Shown: positions 46,799 to 55,930 of the stretch, piece by piece | How positions within the stretch are numbered: position 1 is the stretch's first letter | Layout of the letters: every line of letters begins with the position of its first letter | Assembly (NCBI RefSeq): GCF_027571405.1 | Contig: NZ_CP092968.1 | Location: 1,550,001 to 1,614,000 of the forward strand | Source: Methylocystis parvus OBBP | GTDB taxonomy: Bacteria > Pseudomonadota > Alphaproteobacteria > Rhizobiales > Beijerinckiaceae | DNA length: 64,000 nt | Direction of reading: 5' to 3' | Notes under the pieces: model-generated | Told to the model about the DNA's origin: nothing | Databases searched by the model: none | What the model saw: the letters and a program-made list of their open reading frames with translations, nothing else | Translations under genes and position numbers: made by a program

Positions 46799-46983
46799 TT
46801 TGCAGTCATCGCGGCTGACGATCGAGGAGACTACCTTCCGCGCCAGCGCAAGTGAGGAGTCGTGTTTGGCAGGTGGGAGAGAACCGGCGTTTTCGCTGCA
46901 TTCCTACAGCGGCTGCGCGCCACTGAAGCAGCGGCCGCAAAATGCCCGCGCGCTCTTCCAGAATGAGACAAAGCCGCCGGCCT

Positions 46984-48132
46984 CTATGGTTCCGCCAGCG
47001 GCAGGACGAAGCTGAAGATAGTCCCGCCGCCGGGATTGTCCTCGGCCCAGAGCTTTCCATGGTGCGCCTCGATGATCGAGCGCGAGAGCGACAGCCCGAC
47101 GCCCAAGCCGTGGGGCTTGGTGGTCGTGAACGGCTCGAACAGTTTCTCCTTGATGGCCTGCGGGACGCCGGGGCCGGTGTCGGCCACGTCGGTGCGCATC
47201 ATGTCGCCCGCGACGAGGCGGGTCGAGACCGTCAATTCGCGCCTCTCGCAGCCTTGCATCGCCTCTATCGCATTGCGCTTCAGATTGACCACGACCTGTT
47301 GGACCTGAACCTTGTTGATGATGACCCGGTCGGGCGTCGCATCGAGACGCACGGTCGTCTTCACGCCCTGCTCCTTCGCCATCGCATCGGTGAATTCGCA
47401 GGCCGACCGGACAACCTCATTCAGGTTCTGCGGCGTCTTCACCGTCTCACCGCGCGAGATGAACTGGCGCAGGCTGTCGACGATGTCGGACACCCGGAAG
47501 ACCTGCCCCGTCACGCTCTCCAGGGCTTGGTCGACCGTCCCCGAAGAGACGCCAAGCTCCTTGAGCGCCCGGCGCGCAATGCCGAGATAGGCGTTGATCG
47601 CCGCGAGCGGTTGCTTGAGTTCATGGGCGAGGCCCACGGCCATGTTCTCGATGAGGCCGAGCCGGTCGGCGTGCAACTCTCGCATCCTGGTCTCGAACCG
47701 CCGCCGCTCGCTCAGATCGTGAACCACGCCGACGAAAACCCGGCCTTGATCCGTGGCGACCTCGGTGACCCCCAGATCCATCGGGAAGACGGAGCCATCC
47801 TTGCGCCTGCCCTCCACCGTGCGGCCGACGCCGATGATCTTGGCTTTCCCGGTATGCACGTAATTGCGGATGTAGTCATCATGTTCGCTGCGGTATGGCT
47901 CGGGCATCAGGATGCTGACGTTCTCGCCGATGACCTCCTCGGGGGCGTAGCCGAACAGGCGGGTCGCAGCAGGATTGAAGGACAGTATCGTCCCGGCGTC
48001 GTCAATTGAGATAATGCCATCCAAGGCTCCCTTCACGACCGCAGCGAGGTAGGCGTCGCTGGCGCCGTCTGGGCCCCCGCCCTTTTGCTCGAGCAGGCGC
48101 GGCTTGGTGTCGGGAGGGCGGGAGATCATGGC
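46984..48132 (-). CDS. FixL-like haem PAS sensor histidine kinase
   Basis: About 382 residues. A PAS domain (AAVVKGALDGIISIDDAGTI near residue 30) carries FixL haem-pocket features: the proximal His in YRSEHDDYIRNY, an Arg in IIGVGRTVEGRRKDGSVFPM, so it probably senses oxygen or NO through haem. The kinase part has the H-box GLAHELKQPLAAINAYLG, the N-box NLKRNAIEAMQG, DTGPGVP and GLGVGLSLSRSI. No membrane segment and no response regulator gene adjoin it, so it is an orphan. The start is uncertain: in-frame sequence continues to 48354. Confidence 0.82.
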   Translation of the reverse strand, partial: AMISRPPDTKPRLLEQKGGGPDGASDAYLAAVVKGALDGIISIDDAGTILSFNPAATRLFGYAPEEVIGENVSILMPEPYRSEHDDYIRNYVHTGKAKIIGVGRTVEGRRKDGSVFPMDLGVTEVATDQGRVFVGVVHDLSERRRFETRMRELHADRLGLIENMAVGLAHELKQPLAAINAYLGIARRALKELGVSSGTVDQALESVTGQVFRVSDIVDSLRQFISRGETVKTPQNLNEVVRSACEFTDAMAKEQGVKTTVRLDATPDRVIINKVQVQQVVVNLKRNAIEAMQGCERRELTVSTRLVAGDMMRTDVADTGPGVPQAIKEKLFEPFTTTKPHGLGVGLSLSRSIIEAHHGKLWAEDNPGGGTIFSFVLPLAEP

Positions 48133-48597
48133 GGAGCGTTCCGCGTGGTTCGCGACGATGCGGCTGCAATCCTCTTTCAATTCGGGCGCCCGCACAAGGC
48201 TGGCGTGAGCGTTCCGGGCGCATTCGAGCTGATCCGCCCGAATTGTTCTGGAGGTCCGGCCTTCACCTTGATCAGAGCAGTTCTGCGATATGGATTCCAG
48301 AGCGCCGATTGAGTTTGGAAGATTTCCAGAATTTTGAGAACCGCCTATTTCCAATTCCAGTCGCGGAATGTGCGAGACGCGACAAATCCGACGTGAGGAA
48401 GCGCAATACTTTCAATTCGCGCGATCTGCGCAAGCAGTCTTGAAAATGTTCCAATCAACCGACTTCAATATTGACCGACGCGCCTGCGCCGTCGGACCTT
48501 AGCCGCATAAATCCCGTTGCGATGAAGCGCGAAAGCGTGAAATCGGATGACAATCGTCGCTACGCTGCAACAGCAAGCGTAACAAAGTGAATCGCAC

Positions 48598-49725
48598 ATG
48601 CAATCTTACGGCTGGTCGATCAATGCGCCTCTCCCGAAACTTCAGGAAGTTCCGTCGACTGTCGCGTCCGTCTCGGATTACGAGCCGCTGGCGCGCGACA
48701 GGCTGACTCCACAGGCGTGGGCGTATCTGTCGGGCGGCGCCGCCGATGAAATAACTTTGCACGAGAATTGCGCGGCGTTTCGGCGTCTCTGGCTTCGCTC
48801 GCGCGTCATGCAGGATTTGAGCGGCGGCGATACGAGGCTGGAGCTGTTTGGCCGCACCTTTGAATTTCCGATCCTCCTGGCGCCGGTCGCTCATCAGGCA
48901 TTGTTCCACCCGGAGGGAGAGCGGGCCACCGCGCTCGCGGCCTCGGCGATGAGCGCCGGCATGGTGGTGAGCACTCAGGCCAGCCTGCCGATCGAGGACA
49001 TCGCCCGCGAAACAACGGCGCCGCTATGGCTCCAGCTCTACATTCAACCTGACCGCGACTTCACGATCGACCTCGTGAGGCGAGCGGAGGCGGCGGGTTA
49101 TCAGGCGCTGGCAGTGACGGTCGACGCGCCGGTTAGCGGGCTCCGCAACCGGGAGCAGCGCGCCGGTTTTGCGCTGCCTCCTGGCGTCGAAGCCGTCAAT
49201 CTGCGAGGGATGAAACAGCCGGAAATGTATGTCGGCTCGCCGGGCGAGCCCGTCATTTTCGGCGGGCCATTGCTGGCCGTAGCGCCGACTTGGAATGACC
49301 TGGAGTGGCTTGTCGCGCGAACGAAATTGCCTGTGCTCGTCAAAGGCGTCATGACTGCAGAGGACGCCAGCCGAGCGCTCAAGGTGGGAAGCGCCGGGGT
49401 CGTCGTATCGAATCATGGCGGCCGCGCCCTCGATTCCCAGCCGGCGACGATAGACGTTTTGCCGGAGATCGTCGAAGCGGTCGACGGACGCGCGCCAATC
49501 CTGATAGACGGCGGAATCCGTCGCGGCGGAGATGTCTTCAAAGCTCTCGCGCTAGGCGCCAAAGCGACTCTGATCGGCAGGCCTTACATCCATGGATTGG
49601 CCTCGGCGGGCGCGATTGGCGTCTCGCATGTTCTTCATGTGCTGCGCGCCGAGTTCGAAGTGACGATGGCGCTGACGGGGTGTAGAAGCCTCGCCGACAT
49701 CACGGCAGCCTCAATTCGGAGATAA
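48598..49725 (+). CDS. FMN-dependent alpha-hydroxy-acid oxidase/dehydrogenase
   Basis: A 375-residue TIM-barrel flavoprotein of the glycolate oxidase / L-lactate dehydrogenase (LldD) group. LAPVAHQALFHPEGERATA and STQASLPIEDIA near residues 100-140 bind FMN; KLPVLVKGVM holds the FMN-binding Lys; SNHGGRALDSQPATID carries the catalytic His and Arg; LIDGGIRRGGDVFKALALGA and IGRPYIHGLA bind the phosphate. The family oxidises L-2-hydroxy acids such as lactate or glycolate; which one cannot be said. A terminator follows at 49821. Confidence 0.88.
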   Translation: MQSYGWSINAPLPKLQEVPSTVASVSDYEPLARDRLTPQAWAYLSGGAADEITLHENCAAFRRLWLRSRVMQDLSGGDTRLELFGRTFEFPILLAPVAHQALFHPEGERATALAASAMSAGMVVSTQASLPIEDIARETTAPLWLQLYIQPDRDFTIDLVRRAEAAGYQALAVTVDAPVSGLRNREQRAGFALPPGVEAVNLRGMKQPEMYVGSPGEPVIFGGPLLAVAPTWNDLEWLVARTKLPVLVKGVMTAEDASRALKVGSAGVVVSNHGGRALDSQPATIDVLPEIVEAVDGRAPILIDGGIRRGGDVFKALALGAKATLIGRPYIHGLASAGAIGVSHVLHVLRAEFEVTMALTGCRSLADITAASIRR

Positions 49726-49820
49726 TGCGGCTTTTCCCGGACCCGGGAAGGTTCCGTCGCAATGTGCGCCGCGCGCGATCCTCGTCGATATGTATTTTGC
49801 TTCGCGATGCGGAGTTTAAC

Positions 49821-49853
49821 CCGGAGCCAACTTTGGCTCCGGATGATTTTTCT
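49821..49853 (+). terminator. Intrinsic terminator after the hydroxy-acid oxidase gene
   Basis: A perfect 8-bp stem CCGGAGCC / GGCTCCGG with loop AACTTT is followed by ATGATTTTTCT. It lies 95 bases after the gene and just before the convergent thrS stop. Confidence 0.8.
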
Positions 49854-49860
49854 AAGGGCC

Positions 49861-51792
49861 TTACCCCCGCACGTCCGGAGGCGTCGCCTCTTCCGCCAAC
49901 AGCTTCAGCGCCTCGTCGATTCCCATCTGCGTCTGCTGCTGCGAGCCGAGGCGGCGGATGGAAATCGTGCGCTCCGCCGCTTCCTTCTTACCGGCGACGA
50001 GAAGCGCGGGAACCTTGGCGAGCGAATGTTCGCGCACCTTGTAAGTGATCTTCTCGTTGCGCGAGTCGACGTCGACATTGAGCCCGAGCTTTCGCGCGGC
50101 CGCCGCAACCTCATAGGCGTAATCGTCGGCCTCCTGCGTGATCGTGCAGATCACGATCTGCAACGGCGAGAGCCACAGCGGCAGATGGCCGGCATAGTGC
50201 TCGATCAATATGCCGGTGAAGCGCTCGAGCGAGCCGAACATGGCGCGGTGGATCATCACCGGCGTCTTCTTCTCGCTGTCGGCGCCGATATAGAAGGCGC
50301 CGAAACGCACGGGCAGATTGAAGTCGACCTGCGTCGTGCCGCATTGCCATTCGCGGCCGATGGCGTCGCGCAGCGTATATTCGAGCTTCGGCCCGTAAAA
50401 GGCGCCCTCACCCTCCTGGATGCTCGTCTTCAGCCCACGTTTGCCAAGCTCATCGAGCACACGGCCGAGCGCGGCTTCCGCCTTGTCCCACGCTTCATCC
50501 GAACCCACGCGCTTTTCGGGACGCGTCGAAAGTTTCACCACAACGTCGTCGAAGCCGAAGTCGCGATAGATCGTCAGGATGAGGTCGTTGATCTTCAACG
50601 CCTCCTCCATGATCTGGTCTTCGGAGCAGAAGATATGCGCGTCGTCCTGCGTGAAGGCGCGCACGCGCATCATGCCGTGCAGCGCGCCCGAAGGCTCGTA
50701 ACGATGCACGACGCCGAACTCGGCGATCTTCACAGGGAGATCGCGATAGGATTTCAGGCCGTTCTTGAAGATCTGCACATGGCCGGGACAGTTCATCGGC
50801 TTGATCGCAAAGACGCGCTCATCCTCCGTCTTGGTGACGAACATGTTTTCGCGATATGTCTGCCAATGGCCCGACGTCTCCCACAAAGCGCGGTCGAGCA
50901 CCTGCGGCGTGTTCACTTCCACATAGCCCGCGGCTTTCTGCCTGCGGCGCATGTAAGAGACAAGCGACTGGAACAGCGTCCAGCCCTTGGGATGCCAGAA
51001 GATCGCGCCCGGACCTTCTTCCTGGAAATGGAAAAGATCCATCTCGCGGCCGAGTCGGCGATGATCGCGGCGCTCGGCCTCCTCCAGACGATGCAGATAG
51101 GCGTCGAGTTCTTCCTGCGTCGCCCAGGCGGTGCCGTAGATGCGCGAAAGCATCGGCTTCGTCGAGTCGCCGCGCCAATAGGCTCCCGCGACCTTCATCA
51201 GCTTGAAGGCCGCGCCGATCTTGCCGACCGACGGCAGATGCGGGCCGCGGCAGAGATCGAGCCACTGGCCCTGCCGGTAGATGCTCAAGGGTTCGTCGGA
51301 TTTGATGCTGTCGATGAGTTCGCCCTTGAAGGTCTCGCCCTTGGCGATGAACCAGGCCTTGGCGTCCTCGCGGCTCCAGACTTCGCGCGTGATCCTTGCG
51401 TCGCGCGCGACGATTTCCTTCATCTTCTTCTCGATGACCGGCAGATCTTCGAGCGTGAAGGGCTCGGCGCGGTGAAAGTCGTAATAGAAGCCGTTTTCGA
51501 TCACCGGGCCGATCGTCACCTGCGTGCCGGGATAAAGCTCCTGCACGGCCTCGGCCAGCACATGGGCGGCGTCGTGGCGGATGAGCTCCAGCGCGCGCGG
51601 ATCGTCGCGCGGGACGAATTCGACCTTCGCGTCGCGGTCGAGCGGCGTCAACAGATCGACGAGCGCGCCGTCCACCGTCATGGCGACGCTGCGCTTGGCG
51701 AGAGAGGGAGAAATATTCTTGGCGATGTCGAAGCCCGTCACGCCGGGATCGAACTGACGGGACGCCCCGTCGGGGAAAGTAACGGCAACCAT
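49861..51792 (-). CDS. thrS: Threonine-tRNA ligase
   Basis: A 643-residue class II aminoacyl-tRNA synthetase. The N-terminal TGS domain begins [15 protein letters not shown]; the editing domain has [18 protein letters not shown] (HxxxH); the catalytic core has [14 protein letters not shown] (motif 1), [12 protein letters not shown] (zinc Cys) and [40 protein letters not shown] (motif 2); [20 protein letters not shown] is motif 3. AGGAG 6 bases upstream decides the ATG at 51792 over one 21 bases upstream. Confidence 0.97.
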   Translation of the reverse strand: MVAVTFPDGASRQFDPGVTGFDIAKNISPSLAKRSVAMTVDGALVDLLTPLDRDAKVEFVPRDDPRALELIRHDAAHVLAEAVQELYPGTQVTIGPVIENGFYYDFHRAEPFTLEDLPVIEKKMKEIVARDARITREVWSREDAKAWFIAKGETFKGELIDSIKSDEPLSIYRQGQWLDLCRGPHLPSVGKIGAAFKLMKVAGAYWRGDSTKPMLSRIYGTAWATQEELDAYLHRLEEAERRDHRRLGREMDLFHFQEEGPGAIFWHPKGWTLFQSLVSYMRRRQKAAGYVEVNTPQVLDRALWETSGHWQTYRENMFVTKTEDERVFAIKPMNCPGHVQIFKNGLKSYRDLPVKIAEFGVVHRYEPSGALHGMMRVRAFTQDDAHIFCSEDQIMEEALKINDLILTIYRDFGFDDVVVKLSTRPEKRVGSDEAWDKAEAALGRVLDELGKRGLKTSIQEGEGAFYGPKLEYTLRDAIGREWQCGTTQVDFNLPVRFGAFYIGADSEKKTPVMIHRAMFGSLERFTGILIEHYAGHLPLWLSPLQIVICTITQEADDYAYEVAAAARKLGLNVDVDSRNEKITYKVREHSLAKVPALLVAGKKEAAERTISIRRLGSQQQTQMGIDEALKLLAEEATPPDVRG

Positions 51793-52102
51793 GGTCGCTC
51801 CTGTCGCGCTCAATCGCCGACACGGATCGGCGTAAGTCGCTTTGCGGTAGTGAAGGAGCGTCTTTTAACGCCGCGGCCGCGCGGGCGCAAATATGGCGTC
51901 AGGTCCGCCATTCTCACAGGGTGGATATACGCGCCGCGAGCGCATCGCCGAAATAACGAATTGGCCGACGTCGCACTCGCGCGCCAGCGAAACAAAGCCA
52001 AATTCGCCAAGCAACGCCTTCGTTCCCGGCTCTTCGCTCGCCGATGCGCCGAACAAAATGGTCAGGCCCCGCCGACCCCCCTCTGGCCGACGGCTCGCGG
52101 GA
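51793..52102. other. Intergenic stretch with no clear feature
   Basis: About 310 bases between thrS and the DUF2795 gene, both on the minus strand. It must contain the thrS promoter. Small frames exist but their translations have no credible start or family. Confidence 0.4.
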
Positions 52103-52408
52103 TCACTCTTCCGTTTCGTCGCCCGCCTCCTCCCGATGCCTTTCAGAGACGGCGGAGGCCACGTCGGCGACGGAGAGGAACTCATCCTGCTCCACATCCT
52201 CGAGAAGGTCTCCCAGACTTGCGGAACTGTCCTTCGTCCAGTGAACCCGCTCCTTGCCGTGTTCCCGGATCAGATCCTCCTTCGAGATCGGGAAGCTCGC
52301 GCCATGCAGCGCCTGCGTCACCGACGCCACGCCGAATGCGAACCCCTTTGCGGGCCCCCTATGGCCGCTGCCGCGTCCCTCGCCCGTATTCTCTGTCGTG
52401 CGTGGCAT
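52103..52408 (-). CDS. DUF2795-like small protein
   Basis: A 101-residue acidic protein. VTQALHGASFPISKEDLI near residue 28 and SLGDLLEDVEQDEFLSVADVASAVSE near residue 65 match the DUF2795 pattern, a small helical domain of unknown function seen in stress-related proteins. AAGGAG is 7 bases before the ATG. It is the last gene of the KGG cluster, 10 bases after the previous stop, so it is likely coexpressed. Confidence 0.65.
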   Translation of the reverse strand: MPRTTENTGEGRGSGHRGPAKGFAFGVASVTQALHGASFPISKEDLIREHGKERVHWTKDSSASLGDLLEDVEQDEFLSVADVASAVSERHREEAGDETEE

Positions 52409-52418
52409 GGCGCTCTCC

Positions 52419-52634
52419 TTAATGCTTCTTTCCCTTGCCGCCGCCCTCGGAGCGCTTTCCTTCTTCGATCAGCTCCTTCACGCGCTGGCCGCCCTTGTGT
52501 CCCATCTCGGAATAGCCTTCCGGCCCCAGCTCTTCCTTGCGGATCTCGCCGCCCATCTTACCCGCTTCCTTAACGGTCATCGGACCCTTGGGGCTTGATT
52601 TTCCGCCCTGCGAACCTGTCTGTTTCTGCGGCAT
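52419..52634 (-). CDS. KGG/Em-like hydrophilin
   Basis: A 71-residue, highly hydrophilic Gly/Lys/Glu-rich protein. It has one 20-residue Em-type repeat, GGEIRKEELGPEGYSEMGHK, and the KGG motif GHKGGQRVKELIEEGKR. Such 'stress-induced acidophilic repeat' proteins resemble plant group 1 LEA (Em) proteins and protect against drying or osmotic stress. AAGGAA lies at the right distance from this ATG, not from one two codons upstream. Confidence 0.8.
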   Translation of the reverse strand: MPQKQTGSQGGKSSPKGPMTVKEAGKMGGEIRKEELGPEGYSEMGHKGGQRVKELIEEGKRSEGGGKGKKH

Positions 52635-52670
52635 TTTCATTTCCTTTCGACGTCTCAGCGGAACCGAAGG

Positions 52671-52874
52671 TCAGGCTTCGCCGTCCCGCTCTTCTTCATC
52701 TTCGACGTTTGCGGCGTCTTCGCCGGTTTCGTCGCCCTCCGCGCGCTTGCCTTCCTCGACAAGCTGCTTGACGCGCTGACCGCCCTTGTGGCCGCCGAGC
52801 CTGCCGGCTTCCTCGACGGTCATCTGACCGTGCCTAGTCGGCGGCTTTTCCTGCTCGGTTTGTTTCTGAGCCAT
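52671..52874 (-). CDS. KGG-motif stress protein
   Basis: A 67-residue acidic protein with the motif MTVEEAGRLGGHKGGQRVKQ followed by LVEEGKRAEG and an acidic tail (DAANVEDEEERDGEA). It lacks the full 20-residue Em repeat. The ATG at 52874 follows GATGGAGAAG, almost the same leader as the next gene upstream, which indicates duplication. Confidence 0.75.
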   Translation of the reverse strand: MAQKQTEQEKPPTRHGQMTVEEAGRLGGHKGGQRVKQLVEEGKRAEGDETGEDAANVEDEEERDGEA

Positions 52875-52895
52875 CAACTTCTCCATCGGTTCAGC

Positions 52896-53099
52896 TCAGT
52901 GACGGGGCTTCGTCCCGCCGCCTTTCCTCGCGCCGCTTTCGTGCGTCTCGGCGCGCTTCCCTTCGTCGACGAGCTCCTGGACGCGCTGTCCGCCCTTTCG
53001 CCCGCCTTTCTCGCCGCCGAGATGACCGGCCTCCTGGACGGTCATTTTTCCTTTCCCGCCGGCTTTCTGCGGCTCAGGCCCGCTCTGCCGTTGCGCCAT
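52896..53099 (-). CDS. KGG-motif stress protein
   Basis: A 67-residue basic protein with MTVQEAGHLGGEKGGRKGGQ and RVQELVDEGKR, a paralogue of the neighbouring gene. GATGGAGAAG precedes the ATG. Probably a cytoplasmic, largely disordered stress protein. Confidence 0.75.
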   Translation of the reverse strand: MAQRQSGPEPQKAGGKGKMTVQEAGHLGGEKGGRKGGQRVQELVDEGKRAETHESGARKGGGTKPRH

Positions 53100-53130
53100 A
53101 TCGCTTCTCCATCGGTCCGCAGAGGCGCAT

Positions 53131-53589
53131 CTAGTGACGCGGCTTGCTGTGGCCCGTCATGCCGCGGCCTTTGCTTTCCTCGTTTTCGGACATGCCTTCC
53201 TCGCCGCCTTCATCGGCTTCGGCGCGCTTGCCTTCCTCGATGAGCTGCTTCACGCGCTGGCCGCCTTTATGGCCGAGCTCGGAATAGCCTTCCGGCCCAA
53301 GCTGCTCCTTGCGCGCTTCGCCGCCCATCTTGCCCATTTCGGAATAGCCCTCGGGGCCGAGCTGCTCCTTGCGCGCCTCGCCGCCCTTCTTGCCCATTTC
53401 GGAATAACCTTCGTGGCCGAGCTGCTCCTTGCGGACCTCGCCGCCCATCTTGCCAATCTCGGAATAACCTTCCGGGCCCAGCTCCTCTTTGCGGATTTCG
53501 CCGCCCATCTTGCCGGCTTCCTGCACAGTCATCGTGCCCTTCGGCTTCTGGGTTCCTTTTTCGTGTTCAGTGTCATGCTGGCGGGCCAT
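53131..53589 (-). CDS. Em-like (LEA group 1 / LEA_5) hydrophilin with four tandem repeats
   Basis: A 152-residue protein with four tandem copies of a 20-residue unit of the form GGExRKExLGxEGYSExGKM (residues about 29-108), then GHKGGQRVKQLIEEGKRAEA and an acidic/polar tail. The unit is that of plant Em proteins and Bacillus GsiB. No hydrophobic segment; the protein should be disordered and protect proteins during desiccation or salt stress. GGAGG lies 5 bases before the ATG at 53589, which rules out the longer frame to 53883. First gene of the cluster. Confidence 0.88.
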   Translation of the reverse strand: MARQHDTEHEKGTQKPKGTMTVQEAGKMGGEIRKEELGPEGYSEIGKMGGEVRKEQLGHEGYSEMGKKGGEARKEQLGPEGYSEMGKMGGEARKEQLGPEGYSELGHKGGQRVKQLIEEGKRAEADEGGEEGMSENEESKGRGMTGHSKPRH

Positions 53590-53646
53590 CGTGACCTCCG
53601 TTACAAAGCTGCGCTGGAAGTTCGGGGGCGTTTGCGCCCCTGCCGA

Positions 53647-53670
53647 AACGAACGCCCGAGCGCATGTTCC
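53647..53670 (-). promoter_or_regulatory. Candidate EcfG (general stress sigma) promoter of the hydrophilin cluster
   Basis: On the minus strand GGAAC (53670-53666) and CGTT (53650-53647) stand 15 bases apart, about 58 bases upstream of the first hydrophilin gene. The EcfG consensus of alphaproteobacteria is GGAAC-N16-17-CGTT, so the spacer is one base short. The match fits the predicted stress role. Confidence 0.4.
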
Positions 53671-53834
53671 GGACTTCGAGGGCTGCTTGCCGGCCAGCGC
53701 TTTTGTCCTGCCGAGCAACCTGTCGTCTGGGTATTGAGATCGCCGGCGCTTCAGGTGCTGAAACGCCGGCTCGCAATCGCCAAACCATCGAAGATCAGCG
53801 CTAGATCGTTTGCCCGTTGGGCATGGGAAGTACG

Positions 53835-53846
53835 TACGTATACGTA
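53835..53846. promoter_or_regulatory. 12-bp perfect palindrome upstream of the ABC exporter
   Basis: TACGTATACGTA, embedded in a longer run of ACGT repeats, lies 91 bases before the ABC transporter start in the 347-base gap between the hydrophilin and exporter genes. It could be an operator for a winged-helix regulator such as the ArsR protein encoded after the exporter. Confidence 0.35.
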
Positions 53847-53936
53847 GCAGCGCGTTCACGCTTCGATCGTCTTGCGCCTGCATGTTTGCAGGGCCTCCGC
53901 GCCGACCTTTTCCGTTCGTCGCGCGTTGTAGAGGTC

Positions 53937-55802
53937 ATGAACGGAAACGAAGATCGACTTCGCGCCTCGGACAAGCGCACAGTTTATGAGCGCGCATTTT
54001 CCTACTTCTCGCACGATTGGCCTTGGATCGCCTTGCTCGTCGCGCTCATCGGCGTCTCCGTCGGAGTCGGGCTGTTCGAAGCGTGGCCGCTCGCCATTCT
54101 GGTAGATTCCATTCTCACGCATGATCCCAAGGAAGGATGGCTGCACGGCTACTTTCTCGCTTTGCTTCCTGCAGACAAGCCGGGACAGATAATCGGCCTC
54201 GTGCTGATCGGCCTTTGCCTTCAGATCGTCGGCTATTGCGCTTGGCTGGCGCGCATGATGATCAATTATTACTTGAATTATTGGGGCACCACGCGCGTTC
54301 GCGCCGATCTCTTCGCCAAACTCCAGCGGCTCGATCTCGCTTATCATCAATCGCGGCCGCAGGGAGACTCCATCTATCGTCTGACGACCGACGCTTTTGG
54401 TCCATGGGGCATTGTCGACATCATGATCGGCACCGCGGTCGCCGCAGTGACCTTCACCGTGATGACGGCGATCATGTTGTCGCGCAATGTCGGACTCACC
54501 TTCGCGGCCTATTCGGTCGCGCCTTTCATCCTGTGGAGCAACTGGCGCTTCGGCATGCGCATCCATCAACGCGCGCTGGAGTCGAAACAGATCGACGCTG
54601 ATCTCACCGCGCATATACAGCAAGCGATGACGCGCCTGCCCCTGTCGCAAACATTTCGCCGCGAACCCTTCGAGTTCCAGCGCTTTGCGCAGGCTGTGGG
54701 GCGCAGCGTGACCGGCTTGCTGCGTCTCAATTGGCAGGAGCAGCTCTACCCGCTTGCGCGCGACACGATTCTTTCTCTGGGCTCCGCGATCATCCTTGGT
54801 TATGGCGGCTGGCTGGTCTATCGCGACCAGTTCCTCTCGCCCGTCGCCGATGGGATGACGGTCGGCGCCCTGATCATTTTCATGGACTATCTGCGCAAGC
54901 TCTGGGACCCGCTAAAATGGCTTGCGGAGTTCTTCTCCAAGATCAGGACGTTCGAGGCCGCCGCGCGTCGCGTCTTCTTCGTTCTCGATGAGCCGGAAGC
55001 GATCAGGGACAAACCGAACGCTCGCGCTCTGCCGCCGCGCCCGCGCCGCCTCGCCTTCGATGACGTCTCGTTCGGTTATGGGCCGGACCGCAACGTTCTC
55101 TTCGACGTCGACGCCGCCATCGCGCCGGGCGAGATGGTCGGTTTTGTCGGGCCGAGCGGCACGGGCAAGAGCTCTCTGCTGAAATTGATGTTACGCTTTC
55201 ACGATCCGTCCGCCGGAGCCGTTCGCCTCGATTCCGTCGACATAAGAGACGTGCGCTTGAAGGATTTGCGCGCGCATTTCGCTTTCGTGCGGCAAGAGGA
55301 TCTGATGCTGCCGACGAGCGTCGCGGAGAACATCGCCTACGGCCATCCCGCGGCGACGAAGGAAGAGATCGACGCCGCGGCCGCGCTCGCGGGCGCTTCC
55401 GATTTCATTCGCGACCAGCCTAAAGGTTACGATACGATCTTGAGTGAAGGCGGGGCCAATCTTTCCGGCGGACAAAGGCAGCGATTGGCGATCGCGCGAG
55501 CGCTTTTGAGCGAAGCGCCCATTCTCGTGCTGGACGAACCGACGAGCGCGCTCGATCCGCCCAATGAGCAACTGCTGATCGAGACGCTGCACCGCCTGAA
55601 GCGACGCCGCACCATCGTTCTCGTCACCCATCGCCTTCATTCCGTCGTAGAATGCGACCGGATTTTCGTGATGGAGGCCGGCCGCATCGTGGCGCGCGGG
55701 ACGCATGAAACGCTGCTGCGGCAAAGCAAGGCCTATGCGTCGCTTTGGCGGGTCGAACAGAGCGAAGAACCCCCGCCGCCACGCCAAAGGAGGTCTGCCT
55801 AG
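53937..55802 (+). CDS. ABC exporter half-transporter (membrane + ATPase fusion)
   Basis: A 621-residue ABCB-type half-transporter. Five to six membrane helices span about residues 20-350 (WIALLVALIGVSVGVGLFEAW near 25; VGYCAWLARMMINYYLNY near 95). The ATPase has Walker A GPSGTGKSSLLKL (near 407), the signature LSGGQRQRLAIARALL (near 506), Walker B ILVLDEPTSALD and the H-loop VTHRLHS. It would work as a dimer to export a lipid, peptide or drug; the substrate is unknown. Unlike most, it is followed by an ArsR-type regulator 128 bases on. Confidence 0.88.
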   Translation: MNGNEDRLRASDKRTVYERAFSYFSHDWPWIALLVALIGVSVGVGLFEAWPLAILVDSILTHDPKEGWLHGYFLALLPADKPGQIIGLVLIGLCLQIVGYCAWLARMMINYYLNYWGTTRVRADLFAKLQRLDLAYHQSRPQGDSIYRLTTDAFGPWGIVDIMIGTAVAAVTFTVMTAIMLSRNVGLTFAAYSVAPFILWSNWRFGMRIHQRALESKQIDADLTAHIQQAMTRLPLSQTFRREPFEFQRFAQAVGRSVTGLLRLNWQEQLYPLARDTILSLGSAIILGYGGWLVYRDQFLSPVADGMTVGALIIFMDYLRKLWDPLKWLAEFFSKIRTFEAAARRVFFVLDEPEAIRDKPNARALPPRPRRLAFDDVSFGYGPDRNVLFDVDAAIAPGEMVGFVGPSGTGKSSLLKLMLRFHDPSAGAVRLDSVDIRDVRLKDLRAHFAFVRQEDLMLPTSVAENIAYGHPAATKEEIDAAAALAGASDFIRDQPKGYDTILSEGGANLSGGQRQRLAIARALLSEAPILVLDEPTSALDPPNEQLLIETLHRLKRRRTIVLVTHRLHSVVECDRIFVMEAGRIVARGTHETLLRQSKAYASLWRVEQSEEPPPPRQRRSA

Positions 55803-55930
55803 AAATCTATAGAACTAGTTGACTAATAGCGGAGCCGGCGCTAAGACGGGACTGTTGCGGAAGAGAGCCGTCGCGTGCCGAAAAAGAAGGAAGACCGAAT
55901 TTGTCCCCGGCTATCGGCGTCGAGACGCCA

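Noticed and set aside
40925..46855. Many open frames with tandem repeats such as RAFTGAWIE and SRLHGRVDRN
   Set aside because: They are translations of the CRISPR repeat in different frames and strands, not proteins.
49762..52422. An 886-codon plus-strand open frame
   Set aside because: It is antisense to thrS, which has all class II synthetase motifs.
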